This document shows positions 25,345 through 34,912 of a DNA stretch of 64,000 nucleotides, piece by piece. A program made the translations under genes and the position numbers. Where the stretch lies: positions 3,720,001 through 3,784,000 of the forward strand of contig NZ_CP020562.1 of the NCBI RefSeq assembly GCF_002082565.1, given 5' to 3'. Within the stretch, counting starts at the first letter, position 1. Every line of letters starts with the position of its first letter. A model generated the notes under the pieces. That model was given only the letters and a program-made list of their open reading frames with translations, was not told where the DNA came from and did no database searches. The DNA is from Halomonas sp. GT. GTDB taxonomy: Bacteria; Pseudomonadota; Gammaproteobacteria; Pseudomonadales; Halomonadaceae.

Positions 25345-26160
25345 TTAACGCCTACCCTCTAACCAGGCGTTAATTTCCCGAGCGACAAGCTCTGGATGCG
25401 TCATGTGGATACAGTGCCCCTCGCTTGCCATAACACGCAGTGTGCTATGAGGCATTTGCGTATGGATATAACGCCCTACTTCAGGGCTAGCAAGGGAGTC
25501 TACTTCGCTTTGAAGCACTAGCGCTGGTTGTTTCGCTTGAGGTAGTAAATGTCGGTAATCCGAAAAGAAAGTAGCTCGCGCAAAGGTTTTCGCCACTAAC
25601 GGATCGGTTGAACAGAAACTGCTGGAGAGCTCTCCAATTAACGCCTGAGACGTCCCAGACCCTATAATCAGTGGTGCCAGATAATTAGCCCATCCGATAT
25701 AATTTCGATCCATTAAGCCAATTAGTTCTTCCAGATCACCACGCTCAAAGCCACCGTAATAGTTGGGTGGCATATTGAGAAAACAAGGCGAGGGACAAAT
25801 CATAATATGACTAGCGAATCGCTCGGGGCTGGCAATAGCCGCTAAGAGGCCAATATTGCAACTAACAGAATGCCCAACAAAATGCACCTCGCTCAAATTG
25901 AGAGCATCGCAAATATCGGTAATATCCTGAGCATAACCTTCCAGCGTATTATAGCGTGACTCGCTGAAGGCAGAAATTGTTGATTGACCTGATCCTACAT
26001 AGTCAAACAAGACCAGCGTGTAGTGCTCTTCAAGCTGGGGGATAAGGTACTGCCACATATGTTGGTCACAGCCAAAACCGTGAGCGAGCATCAGGATTTT
26101 ATTGCCTGATCCAACAACGGTTACATTATTACGAGCTATGACTCGCTCTTTCGTCAACAC
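25345..26160 (-). CDS. RsbQ-like alpha/beta hydrolase
   Basis: 271 aa, the length of RsbQ and plant KAI2/D14 proteins. Catalytic Ser98 in FVGHSVSC, Asp in LQSEVDSLASPEV (about 220) and His in SEGHCIHMTHPE (about 249); also LAHGFGCDQHMW. In Bacillus, RsbQ with the PAS-bearing phosphatase RsbP forms an energy-stress sensor in which the hydrolase supplies or modifies a small ligand for PAS. Here it directly follows a PAS-GGDEF-EAL gene (47-bp gap, same strand), so a parallel sensing pair feeding c-di-GMP is inferred. Confidence 0.85.
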   Translation of the reverse strand: MLTKERVIARNNVTVVGSGNKILMLAHGFGCDQHMWQYLIPQLEEHYTLVLFDYVGSGQSTISAFSESRYNTLEGYAQDITDICDALNLSEVHFVGHSVSCNIGLLAAIASPERFASHIMICPSPCFLNMPPNYYGGFERGDLEELIGLMDRNYIGWANYLAPLIIGSGTSQALIGELSSSFCSTDPLVAKTFARATFFSDYRHLLPQAKQPALVLQSEVDSLASPEVGRYIHTQMPHSTLRVMASEGHCIHMTHPELVAREINAWLEGRR

Positions 26161-26207
26161 GTTTGCTTTGCTCCCTTAGCTTAACGGTTTTATATACCAA
26201 ACATTAA

Positions 26208-27947
26208 CTATCGATGACGTTTGAATTGCTTTTTAAACGCGTACTGATGCCACTCTTCAACCCAGGGTTTGAAAGCATGAGCGGGCATTGGGCGGGCAAT
26301 AAAATATCCTTGCCCACATTCGCAGCCAAGCTCAATAAGCTGTTGGCTATGTTGAAGCGTTTCAACGCCTTCAGCGACCAAATCACATTCGAATGCGCCT
26401 GCAAAACCAATAACACCTTTAAGAATCGCTAAATCTCCAGCGCTAGACAGCATATTTTGAACGAAACTACGATCAATTTTTAGTGTATCAACTGATAGAT
26501 CTCTAAGATGGCTTAAAGAGGAGTACCCGGTACCAAAGTCATCTAATGAGATGCGGATTCCCATCATACGGCAAGCATTGAGCACCGAGTAAACATGGCT
26601 AACATCCTCAATAGTGCTTGTTTCCAACACCTCAAGCTCAAGTCGCTGTTTTGGTAAATCAGGAAAATCCGCAAGTATGTGGCTTAAATCGCAGAGAAAT
26701 TGGGAATGCTGCAAGTGATATCCATCGATATTGACACTGACATGTAAATCCAGGCCTTGCTGAAGCCACTCCTGAAGCTGGCGAAGTGCGCTAGTGATAA
26801 CCCATCGCCCCAGTTCCACGCCGGTCGACGTATTATTCAGCACAGGTAAAAAAGTGGCGGGTTCTTTTAATCCTTCACTAGGGTGGTTCCAGCGTATGAG
26901 TGCTTCAGCCCCAATCACCCTCCCCGTGAGCATATTAATTTTGGGCTGGAAATAAAGTTCAAACTGATCAGCACTCATCGCAGCTCTAATAGCATTTAAC
27001 TCTGATTGTTTGCCTTTTTGGACTTGTTCATTACCCACATTAAATAAACAAATCTGATTTTTGCCTGACACCTTTGCTTGATACATCGCCTGATCGGCCT
27101 GACGAATCAACTGGTCAGGCTCTACCTCTTCCGATTGCGGATAGAGGGTAACGCCTATGCTGGCAGAGAGCTTTAACAACACAGAATCTATATCAAAGGG
27201 TTCTGAAAGTTTATTAATCAGTCGAGAAAGTGACTCTTCGACTAAACCGGCACTGAAGCGTCCATTTAAAAAAATAACAAACTCATCACCACCAAAACGC
27301 GCAATTAAATCGTCGCTTCTTAAATTGCTAGCCAAGCGTTTGGCTACTAATTGAAGAATTTTATCGCCCATATGGTGACCATAGCGATCATTCACCTCTT
27401 TAAAGCCATCCAGGTCAACAAATGCAAGCGCAAACGCCATATCATTTTTCTGTAAATCAATGATTTTCTGATCAAGGTGCTTGGTCAAAGCGGCGCGGTT
27501 AGGCAAACCGGTCAACTGATCGGTATCTGATAAAGTACGTAGCAAAGAGACCTTCTGCTCAAGAAGCTTTTTAGTTTCCGTCAACTCCTGAAATAACTGG
27601 TCAGACCGGCTAGAACTACTAACACTCCAGAAAATACGCTCATTAGCACTATCATCGCAAAGCACACTCACCACGATTGGTAGGGTACTTGTAGAACGAG
27701 TCACCATTGAAAGCCGTATTTCGTCGCACTGCTTTTCCCGAACTAAAATAGGCACTATATAAGTGTCATACATAATCTGTGACGCTTTGCTCAACAAAAC
27801 GAACAAATCGGCGCCTAACAAATCGTTCGTTGAATAACCGTGATATTGTTCAAGATAGCGATTACTATAGAGAATCCGACGCTTATAGTCGGTAACCATG
27901 CACCCTATTGGGAAATCATCAAGCGAAAATAAGTTAGATGTCACCAT
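26208..27947 (-). CDS. PAS-GGDEF-EAL cyclic-di-GMP enzyme
   Basis: 579 aa, soluble. PAS (about 8-115), short coiled linker (about 118-137), GGDEF (about 140-300) with an intact RFGGDEF (217-223) and inhibitory-site RSDD (210-213), then EAL (about 325-565) with EALIRW, LEVLETS, DDFGTGYSSL and VAEGVET. Both catalytic domains look active, so it may make and break c-di-GMP. AAGG 7 bases upstream supports the ATG at 27947. It forms a two-gene unit with the RsbQ-like hydrolase, which may control the PAS domain. Confidence 0.9.
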   Translation of the reverse strand: MVTSNLFSLDDFPIGCMVTDYKRRILYSNRYLEQYHGYSTNDLLGADLFVLLSKASQIMYDTYIVPILVREKQCDEIRLSMVTRSTSTLPIVVSVLCDDSANERIFWSVSSSSRSDQLFQELTETKKLLEQKVSLLRTLSDTDQLTGLPNRAALTKHLDQKIIDLQKNDMAFALAFVDLDGFKEVNDRYGHHMGDKILQLVAKRLASNLRSDDLIARFGGDEFVIFLNGRFSAGLVEESLSRLINKLSEPFDIDSVLLKLSASIGVTLYPQSEEVEPDQLIRQADQAMYQAKVSGKNQICLFNVGNEQVQKGKQSELNAIRAAMSADQFELYFQPKINMLTGRVIGAEALIRWNHPSEGLKEPATFLPVLNNTSTGVELGRWVITSALRQLQEWLQQGLDLHVSVNIDGYHLQHSQFLCDLSHILADFPDLPKQRLELEVLETSTIEDVSHVYSVLNACRMMGIRISLDDFGTGYSSLSHLRDLSVDTLKIDRSFVQNMLSSAGDLAILKGVIGFAGAFECDLVAEGVETLQHSQQLIELGCECGQGYFIARPMPAHAFKPWVEEWHQYAFKKQFKRHR

Positions 27948-28268
27948 GCTCTACCTTGAAATATACCGCGATGATTCATGCGTAAGCGTTTTTTACATTT
28001 ACATATGATCTCTGATAATTAGCAAAGTTGCTATTTTTATAACGTAACCAATTGATGTCAGCTCAAAAAAACCAATATAAAGAATTCTATAAGTGGTATC
28101 GCCCGCTAGAGGCGATATATCTCATGTTTGTAAGTTGCGCGGTACAACAGTGAAGCGTATTAACGCAAGTATGCAGAAAGTACTAAAAACAACCGATGCT
28201 GCCCACTAGATTTTTCTAAAAGGCAGCATCGCTAGGCAACGTCATCATCTTGACCAAGAAAAAGACGG
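27948..28268. other. Intergenic region between ccoG and the PAS-GGDEF-EAL gene
   Basis: About 320 bp, A+T-rich. It contains the ccoG terminator (28180-28231), a second small hairpin (TATCGCC 28097-28103, GGCGATA 28111-28117) and presumably the promoter of the PAS-GGDEF-EAL gene. No ORF accepted. Confidence 0.6.
28180..28231 (-). terminator. Intrinsic terminator of ccoG
   Basis: Arms CGATGCTGCC (28194-28203) and GGCAGCATCG (28222-28231), with a second inner stem TAGA/TCTA. Read on the minus strand the stem is followed by GTTGTTTTTAG. Confidence 0.75.
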
Positions 28269-29762
28269 TTATCTCGACGGCCCCAGGAAACGCGTTTCAC
28301 TAACACGCGTTACCGATGGTTCTTCCTGCGATGTAAAGCGCAGCTCAATGGGGTGGCTGGGTTGAGTCAAAACACGCTCATCGGCGCTGAGAGCAACTCG
28401 TAAGCGACGAGTCTCGTTAGCCTCTACGTCAATGGTTTCCATGCCTTGTAAGCGCAGCCCTGGCAAGCCTGATGCCGTTAACACATAGCGGTGAGGATCA
28501 GTATCTTGATTGCGCAACGTTACATTGTAGTAGTTGACGATGCGCCCACCTTCGGTAGTTTCAAACAACGCTTGGCGGTCTCGCGCAACATCCACATCAA
28601 TGGGCACTCGAGTATTCAAGAAGCCAACTAACAGCACCACCATGGAGAGCAGCGCCACTGCGTAAGCGATTAGCTGAGGACGCCAGAAACGAGTCTCTTT
28701 CCCCTCCAATGCACGCTCCGTGGTATATCGCACGAGGCCAAGCGGTTTATTAATGCGTGCCATGACGCTGTCACAGGCATCAATACACGCGGCACAGCCA
28801 ATGCATTCGTACTGCAGTCCATCACGAATATCGATACCTGTTGGGCATACTTGAACACACAGCTCACAATCGATGCAGTCACCAACACTGGAGGCCTCAA
28901 CACCCTTTTGATGATGATTACGACGAGGTTCACCACGCGCAGCATCATAAGAAACAATCAGTGTATTAGCATCGAACATTGCCGATTGAAAACGCGAGTA
29001 AGGACACATATGGAGGCATACTTGGTGGCGTAGCCAACCCGCATTCAAATACGTAAAAACCGTGAAGAAGCCGATCCAAAATAGCGCCCAGGGATGCGCA
29101 TTCAAGCTGACAAAATCTACCACCAACGCTCTAATCGGCGTGAAGTAACCGACAAAGGCGATCCCCGTTGCCAGTGCGATCAGCAGCCAAGCCGTATGTT
29201 TAGCGGTTTTGCGCAAAAACGTGTCAAAGGTGCGCGGCGCGTTATCACGACGTATGCGACGGTGCCGAGGCCCTTCCAAGCGATGCTCAAACCAGATAAA
29301 CAGAAAGGTCCAAACGCTTTGCGGGCAGCTGTAGCCACACCACACGCGACCCGCCGCTACCGTGATCAAAAACAGGCCAAACGCGCACAATACCAAGATC
29401 CAGGTGAGCAAGATAAAGTCTTGTGGGTAAAACGTCGCCGCAAAAATATGGAACTCTTGCGCAGAAAGATCAAACCATATCAGCGGCCGGTTCCCCCAAT
29501 TAATCCATGGCAAGACAAAATACAGCGCCATTAACAACCAGTTTGAGCAGCGCCGGATGCGTTGAAAAAAACCACCAATTTCTCGCACATAAATATGCCC
29601 AAGCTTGGGTGGCTTATTATTGGACGGATTGTTACTAGAAGGCTGATGACGGGCATCATTAGATGAAGGCGAGTGGTGTTCAACCGCTGCCTCAGCGGTT
29701 AGGTTTTGCAATGGAATGCGTTGCGTCATACCGATATCCAGAAAAGAGGGAATGGAGGTCAT
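28269..29762 (-). CDS. ccoG: Cytochrome c oxidase accessory protein CcoG (copper-reducing ferredoxin-like membrane protein)
   Basis: 497 aa. About five membrane segments (residues about 75-95, 115-140, 195-220, 225-245, 375-395). Cys motif CGYSCPQSVW in the membrane part and two cytoplasmic 4Fe-4S clusters (CIDCELCVQVCPTG and CIGCAACIDACD). C-terminal immunoglobulin-like FixG domain. CcoG helps deliver reduced copper to cbb3 oxidase. There are no ccoNOPQ or ccoIS genes in this window, so it is detached from its usual cluster here. An N-terminal extension of about 55 Ser/Asn/His-rich residues precedes the conserved HIYVREIGGFFQRIR. Confidence 0.93.
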   Translation of the reverse strand: MTSIPSFLDIGMTQRIPLQNLTAEAAVEHHSPSSNDARHQPSSNNPSNNKPPKLGHIYVREIGGFFQRIRRCSNWLLMALYFVLPWINWGNRPLIWFDLSAQEFHIFAATFYPQDFILLTWILVLCAFGLFLITVAAGRVWCGYSCPQSVWTFLFIWFEHRLEGPRHRRIRRDNAPRTFDTFLRKTAKHTAWLLIALATGIAFVGYFTPIRALVVDFVSLNAHPWALFWIGFFTVFTYLNAGWLRHQVCLHMCPYSRFQSAMFDANTLIVSYDAARGEPRRNHHQKGVEASSVGDCIDCELCVQVCPTGIDIRDGLQYECIGCAACIDACDSVMARINKPLGLVRYTTERALEGKETRFWRPQLIAYAVALLSMVVLLVGFLNTRVPIDVDVARDRQALFETTEGGRIVNYYNVTLRNQDTDPHRYVLTASGLPGLRLQGMETIDVEANETRRLRVALSADERVLTQPSHPIELRFTSQEEPSVTRVSETRFLGPSR

Positions 29763-29975
29763 ACGGTCGAGGGGCGTCGCCGATTATTAACCACCACTAT
29801 CCCCACTACGCTGACTAACAAACAGGTGCAGTTTTAGATAAATATTGCGTATCAGTTGAGTCTAAACAGCTTATAAATTCACCTTCTGATATGCTTTTTA
29901 TTAATGGATTTGAGCCTGTTTTAAATTGCCCACATGCGTCACAGTGGCATTTCCCTCTAGCAGAGAGTCTCACCT

Positions 29976-31448
29976 GTGCCGCCTAAAACTGTGATGGAGT
30001 ATCCTGGTGCTATCCTCAACGCACCGACGGTTTATCCCATGAAACGTTACGAACGATTTGCCGATGAGATAGCCACGCTGATTCGTCAGGGCGTGCTTGG
30101 TCCTGGGGAGCGGATTCCGTCTGTTCGCCAGGCCAGCCGCCACCATGGGATCAGCCCATCCACGGTGTTTCAGGCGTACTACCTACTCGAAAATCGCGGC
30201 CTTATCACAGCACGAGCACGCTCAGGCTATTTTGTTCGTGAACATGCTCGGCGCTTGCTGGGCGAGCCACGTGTGACGCTGCAACCCACCGATCCAGCGG
30301 AAGTAGAAGTCAGTGAGCTAGTGTTCTCGGTACTCGACTCACTGCAGGATGATCGAACGGTGCCCTTTGGGTCCGCCTTCCCAAGCCCTGAGCTTTTCCC
30401 GCTTTCGCGGCTGAGCACCAGCATGACACGTGGTCTGCGCGAGCTTTCTCCTCAGCAGGTAGTGGCCGACATGACCACCGGGCATGTCGACCTGTGCCGA
30501 CAAATCGCTCTCCGCTACATGCTGGGAGGAATTCAGCTACCAATGGAAGAGCTAGTGATTACCAATGGCGCGATGGAAGCGCTCAACTTAGCCCTTCAAT
30601 GCGTGACCCAACCTGGCGACTTAGTGGCGGTTGAGTCCCCGGCGTTTTATGCCAGCCTGCAAGTATTGGAGCGGCTAAAACTGCGTGCAGTGGAGATTCC
30701 AGTGCATCCACGCGAGGGTATCGACCTTGATGTGTTAGCAGAGCGGTTGACGTCGCTACCTATCAAAGCCTGCTGGTTTATGAGCCATCTGCAAAACCCG
30801 CTCGGCGCCAGCCTAAGCAATGAACGAAAACAGACCCTTTATCAACTATTAAAGCAGCACCAAGTCCCCATGCTAGAGGATGATGTGTATGCCGAGCTGT
30901 ACTTTGGCAGCACACCGCCTACCCCAGTGAAAGCGTTTGATGATGAGGGGTTAGTCATTCATTGCAGCTCTTTCTCGAAATGCTTGGCGCCTGGTTATCG
31001 CGTTGGCTGGGTAGCGGGGGGACGCTACGCCGACGCTATTTCACGACTGAAGTTAATGACGACTATTTCGCCTTCCATTCCCTCGCAGGCAGCCATTGCC
31101 GACTATTTACAGCACGGCGGCTATGACCGTCACTTACGTAAACTCCGCCACGCTCTAGAAGCCCAACAAGGCAGTATGCTGGCGTCTGCAGATCGCTACT
31201 TCCCCACCCAAACACGTATCACTCGCCCTGATGGCGGCTACTTTTTGTGGGTAGAGTTTCCTGAAAAAGTGGATTCACTACGCTTATTTAACCTAGCGCT
31301 CGACCATGGTGTTAGCTTGGCGCCAGGCCCCATTTTTTCCGCAACTCAGCAGTTCCGGCATTGCGTACGCTTAAGCTATGGCCACCCGTGGACAGCACGC
31401 AGCGAGCGGGGCATGGAAACCCTGGGGCAGCTATTAACTCTTTTTTAA
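29976..31448 (+). CDS. MocR-family transcriptional regulator (GntR helix-turn-helix plus class I aminotransferase domain)
   Basis: 490 aa. GntR winged helix at about 20-90 (GERIPSVRQASRHHGISPST), then a fold-type I PLP domain (about 110-480) with NPLGASLS and the PLP Lys in SSFSKCLAPGYRVGW (about 335). MocR/PdxR/TauR/GabR proteins use bound PLP to sense vitamin B6 or amine substrates. The start at 29976 is GTG; the conserved region begins at YPMKRYERFADEI, so a later start is possible. It is divergent from ccoG with no adjacent obvious target, so its regulon is unknown. Confidence 0.85.
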   Translation: MPPKTVMEYPGAILNAPTVYPMKRYERFADEIATLIRQGVLGPGERIPSVRQASRHHGISPSTVFQAYYLLENRGLITARARSGYFVREHARRLLGEPRVTLQPTDPAEVEVSELVFSVLDSLQDDRTVPFGSAFPSPELFPLSRLSTSMTRGLRELSPQQVVADMTTGHVDLCRQIALRYMLGGIQLPMEELVITNGAMEALNLALQCVTQPGDLVAVESPAFYASLQVLERLKLRAVEIPVHPREGIDLDVLAERLTSLPIKACWFMSHLQNPLGASLSNERKQTLYQLLKQHQVPMLEDDVYAELYFGSTPPTPVKAFDDEGLVIHCSSFSKCLAPGYRVGWVAGGRYADAISRLKLMTTISPSIPSQAAIADYLQHGGYDRHLRKLRHALEAQQGSMLASADRYFPTQTRITRPDGGYFLWVEFPEKVDSLRLFNLALDHGVSLAPGPIFSATQQFRHCVRLSYGHPWTARSERGMETLGQLLTLF

Positions 31449-31784
31449 ATCCCTGCTGCTCTGTAGCTCACCCCTCTTCCTAACTGATATGGTTTTTTGG
31501 TTAATCACTAACCTGCTATGAAGCACATCTACTAATAAAGTAATTTAGCAAATAGCCAGATAGAACCACTCGCGAAGCGCTTAGGCTGGTTAATGACCAT
31601 TTGGTTTTCGAGCGTTTGTGTTCTATTACTGCTTTCACTAGGAATTAAGTTCATGATGGAGCTAGTGGGCTTAACCAGCTAAAAGGCTTACGTTGTCTGG
31701 TCAACGTATTAGGCATTGAGTCATAGGTTATGATCGCTCTTTGGCAACTTGCCTGTCATTGAACAATGTTAACCGGATTAGCCT
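31449..31784. other. Intergenic region between the MocR and PAS-GGDEF genes
   Basis: About 336 bp. Holds a possible 29-codon membrane-peptide ORF (31593-31682), listed separately, and otherwise nothing I can assign except the expected promoter of the PAS-GGDEF gene. Confidence 0.5.
31593..31682 (+). CDS. Possible small membrane peptide, 29 aa
   Basis: ATG to TAA, with product starting MTIWFSSVCVLLLLSLGIKF and ending MMELVGLTS. One strongly hydrophobic segment fills most of it. AGG lies about 8 bases upstream. Such single-pass peptides are often missed. No homologue can be named, and it could be chance coding in an A+T-rich region. Confidence 0.3.
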   Translation: MTIWFSSVCVLLLLSLGIKFMMELVGLTS

Positions 31785-32636
31785 ATGCCCGTTGACCTGC
31801 AAGCGCTCTATCCCAAACTAGTGCACCTGATGCTGGACACTGTCTTCGTGGTCGATAAAGACAGTCGGATACTCTTTGTGAGTGATGCCTGTGAGTCACT
31901 ACTTGGTTACCGTGCCGATGAACTGAACAGCACGTTAATCACCAACTACATGCATCCTGACGACCTCGCGCTTACACAAGCATCCATTGTGCGGGTCATG
32001 AGCGGTCAGCACCATGTTGATTTCCGCAACCGCTACCTCCGCAAGGATGGTAGCACTGTGCACATATTATGGTCAGCTCGCTGGTATGAAGACGAGGAAG
32101 TTCGCATCGGCGTTGCCCGAGACGTGACAGCCCTGATGCAAGCCGAAGAAGAATTACGCTTCCTTGCCCATCACGATCCACTGACGAAACTAACGAATAG
32201 GGTACTTTTCTACGATCGGCTACTGTCAGGTTTAAGCGCGGCTCGTCGCCATAAGAGCTGCCTCGCGCTGCTCTTTCTGGATATTAATGACTTCAAGCTG
32301 ATTAACGATACCTATGGGCATGCCATAGGCGATGGGGTGCTCTGCACGGTGGCTCGACGACTGGAAAGTTGCCTGCGTGAAACGGATACCGTCGCGCGGA
32401 TGGGTGGTGATGAATTCACTGTTTTGCTGACAGACATCCAATCGATGGAAGCTGTCACACGCAAGATAGATCAAATTCTCACCGTCATGGCCGAGCCGCT
32501 GGGCGCAGAATTCGGTGAAATCAGCATGCCGTCTTGCAGTATCGGTGTGGCTTGCTATCCCGCCGATGGGGACGATGCTGATACGCTGCTTCGGCATGCT
32601 GATAGTGCAATGTACAGAGTCAAAAAGCTTCGTTAA
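31785..32636 (+). CDS. PAS-GGDEF diguanylate cyclase
   Basis: 283 aa. PAS (about 10-118, PAS core FVVDKDSRILFVSDACESLL and a PAC end), then GGDEF (about 125-283) with intact RMGGDEF (205-211) and the RETD inhibitory site (198-201). Predicted active, product-inhibited, soluble. A single-gene unit. 44 bp past its end lies the convergent MFS gene. Confidence 0.9.
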   Translation: MPVDLQALYPKLVHLMLDTVFVVDKDSRILFVSDACESLLGYRADELNSTLITNYMHPDDLALTQASIVRVMSGQHHVDFRNRYLRKDGSTVHILWSARWYEDEEVRIGVARDVTALMQAEEELRFLAHHDPLTKLTNRVLFYDRLLSGLSAARRHKSCLALLFLDINDFKLINDTYGHAIGDGVLCTVARRLESCLRETDTVARMGGDEFTVLLTDIQSMEAVTRKIDQILTVMAEPLGAEFGEISMPSCSIGVACYPADGDDADTLLRHADSAMYRVKKLR

Positions 32637-32680
32637 CAACATGGCCACTTCGACTATTCGTTTATCTCATTAGTAAACGA

Positions 32681-33997
32681 TCATGAGACATTAGACTCTT
32701 CAGTTACAGGCTCTTCAATGGGCTCACCATTCTCATCCAGCAGTTGATGGTCATATGCTGCCTGAAGACCAGTCTCTTCAGCAGAGGGTTGCTCCTCTTG
32801 CCCTAGTTCTTCCTCTGCACTCTCTTCCGTCCAGTCTGCCCAGTAATCAATATGACCAGGATACGCTGGCGATATAATCGCCACCACAATGCCGATAACC
32901 GAAAATATCGAAAACGCATAGGCGTAACCAAACCCATCCACCAATATACCAACAACCGGAGACCCTGCTGCCTGCCCAAGCGCACAGGCCATGAAAGGCA
33001 GTACGGGCCCCATGGAAAGCCGCCCCGGCAATAGCCGAATGCCTGTCATCAGATATAGTCCCGTTAAGCTCATGTAAGCCAGGCCAAATACCATAGCGGA
33101 AAACATCGCCAACACTAACTGACTAGGACTGGCAGCAAGCAGCACCAAGCTTGAAGACAGCATCATCAGCATTAATGCTTGCGTAATAGGAGGGTTATTG
33201 CGGTCAGCCAAATCACTCACTACGGCTCCTCCAAGCCCAGCAAGTCCTACGGCAAACCAAAGCCAACCGGTTTGATGGGGAGGCAACCCGCCAAGGGTAA
33301 CGGCCAAATCAGGGGCAAAAAGCCAGAACGGCGATGACACAAACCCCATAGCGAAAGCAAAGAGCGAAAGCCGGATAAGGCGCGACCACTGTAGCCGCGT
33401 GATTGGCGGCGGCGGCGCTGCATTCGCTGGCACCACCCGAGAGACCGAAGGGATAAAGTACCAGGCTGCAACGACACCCAAGCCTGCAAGAACAGCAAAG
33501 CTAGTGTAGGTAAAGCGCCAAGCATCCGCCAAGAACACAACCGTCGGCACTGCTACAATAATGCCAATACTGGTGCCTGCATTCATAATAGAGCTAACGC
33601 GACCATGCATTGTTCGGCTCACCAACGCCTGCATAGCAGCAGTCAGAGCGGGCATCATCAGACCAGTGCAAATCCCGCAGATAAACACACCCACACCGAG
33701 CGATAAGGCGCCAGACGACTGACTTATCAAGACAAGGCCGGCCACACCGAACCCACCCGATAGCACCGCCAAATTACGCGCACCGAGCCGATCTGCTGCA
33801 AGTGGTGCAAACAGCGTGGCCAATACAAAACTAATAAACGGCAGCGCCCCGATAATACCAACCAAGTACGCGGTCAGCTCTAGTTCAGCGCCAATAGAAG
33901 GTACAAATAAGCCAAACGCAAAGCGCGCAAGCCCATAACTAATCGCCACCAGCGCTGCACCAAATAGGGCAAACCCTATATTCGACAAGGTCCTCAT
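32681..33997 (-). CDS. Major facilitator superfamily transporter with acidic C-terminal tail
   Basis: 438 aa, twelve predicted membrane segments in residues about 5-375, with the loop 2-3 motif PLAADRLGARN. The C-terminal 60 residues form an acidic Glu/Asp-rich cytoplasmic tail, in keeping with a halophile. Similar to YbfB/YjiJ-type permeases; exports or imports a small solute, unknown. Runs convergently into the PAS-GGDEF gene. Confidence 0.82.
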   Translation of the reverse strand: MRTLSNIGFALFGAALVAISYGLARFAFGLFVPSIGAELELTAYLVGIIGALPFISFVLATLFAPLAADRLGARNLAVLSGGFGVAGLVLISQSSGALSLGVGVFICGICTGLMMPALTAAMQALVSRTMHGRVSSIMNAGTSIGIIVAVPTVVFLADAWRFTYTSFAVLAGLGVVAAWYFIPSVSRVVPANAAPPPPITRLQWSRLIRLSLFAFAMGFVSSPFWLFAPDLAVTLGGLPPHQTGWLWFAVGLAGLGGAVVSDLADRNNPPITQALMLMMLSSSLVLLAASPSQLVLAMFSAMVFGLAYMSLTGLYLMTGIRLLPGRLSMGPVLPFMACALGQAAGSPVVGILVDGFGYAYAFSIFSVIGIVVAIISPAYPGHIDYWADWTEESAEEELGQEEQPSAEETGLQAAYDHQLLDENGEPIEEPVTEESNVS

Positions 33998-34353
33998 ATC
34001 GGGTACTCCACGGCTATCTATTGTATGTGTACACGTCTACTTGGTTCATTGTCGTAGCAACATCCGAGATGAGCAATGAAGATGTGTTATTGCCTAAGAA
34101 AATAGCAGTGACTAAGTGGCAACGAAGTAATTAAAAGTTAGCTATTATAGTTTTATCAGACCATGCCGAAAAATAAACAATACAACTTGTAAAATTATCT
34201 TATTTTACCAAGCTAAGGATGGTCACGAATGAGAGCGTAAAAAAAGAAACATTCAAATAATCACTAGAAAATAAACAAACGCAAAAAACCCCGCACATGG
34301 CGGGGTTTCTAAGCTTACCGAGCTAGTCGGTAGCTAATATCACAGTATGGAGT
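33998..34353. other. Intergenic region between MFS and cold-shock genes
   Basis: About 356 bp, A+T-rich. The csp terminator occupies 34283-34308; the MFS promoter should lie near 34000-34100. A short palindrome GTGTACAC lies near 34026. No ORF accepted. Confidence 0.6.
34283..34308 (-). terminator. Intrinsic terminator of the cold-shock gene
   Basis: Arms AAACCCCGC (34286-34294) and GCGGGGTTT (34300-34308) with a 5-base loop; on the minus strand the stem ends in six T. Confidence 0.92.
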
Positions 34354-34560
34354 TTATTCCACAACCTTGATATTAGAAGCTTGAAGGCCTTTTTGGCCCT
34401 GAGTGACGTCAAAAGAAACCTTCTGACCGTCTTGCAGGGATTTAAAGCCATCAGCTTGAATTTCGGAGAAGTGTGCGAACAGATCGTCGCCGCTAACTTC
34501 AGGAGAAATAAAGCCGAAGCCTTTAGTGTCGTTAAACCACTTTACGGTACCAGTTGCCAT
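34354..34560 (-). CDS. Cold-shock domain protein (CspA family)
   Basis: 68 aa. RNA-binding motifs KGFGFISP (RNP1, 14-21) and DLFAHFSEI (RNP2, 26-34). A single-stranded nucleic-acid chaperone; CspA-type or CspD/CspE-type cannot be told apart. A long, A+T-rich upstream region (34561-34912) is in keeping with a structured 5' leader. Confidence 0.93.
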   Translation of the reverse strand: MATGTVKWFNDTKGFGFISPEVSGDDLFAHFSEIQADGFKSLQDGQKVSFDVTQGQKGLQASNIKVVE

Positions 34561-34912
34561 GATCGAAGTCCTCGATTTAGCGAAATTAATGCCGGGGAAA
34601 TACCCGAGTTACAGAGGGCAGAACAAGAAACTTTCACCAGGCTCAACGCTAAAATGCTTCGATACTGCTGACAACGTTCGACTTGCTAACCAACTGCAAT
34701 CAGTCTGCGCTTCTATATTACTTACGTCAACAGCTAATACGAAAAAGAGCTAAATAAGGTAACAGCAGCATCTATATTGAGGTGTTTATCCTGAACATAA
34801 AATAAAGCTTAATAATATATTGAGAATTTAAAACATGCATTACAGCAACTTACAAATTTATTGGCTGGCATATAGCCAGCCATTCTTTTAAAACAATTTT
34901 AAAAAATCTTCT
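34561..34912. other. Cold-shock leader/promoter region and 3' end of the five-gene operon
   Basis: About 352 bp. The left part is the presumed csp promoter and 5' leader. At 34862-34882 a hairpin (arms TGGCTGGC 34862-34869, GCCAGCCA 34875-34882) probably ends the 40543-34913 operon; its minus-strand tail is ATAAATTTG. Confidence 0.5.

Noticed and set aside
29094..29534. 146-codon plus-strand frame inside ccoG
   Set aside because: Antisense shadow of a gene with conserved membrane and Fe-S motifs; strongly basic, no domain.
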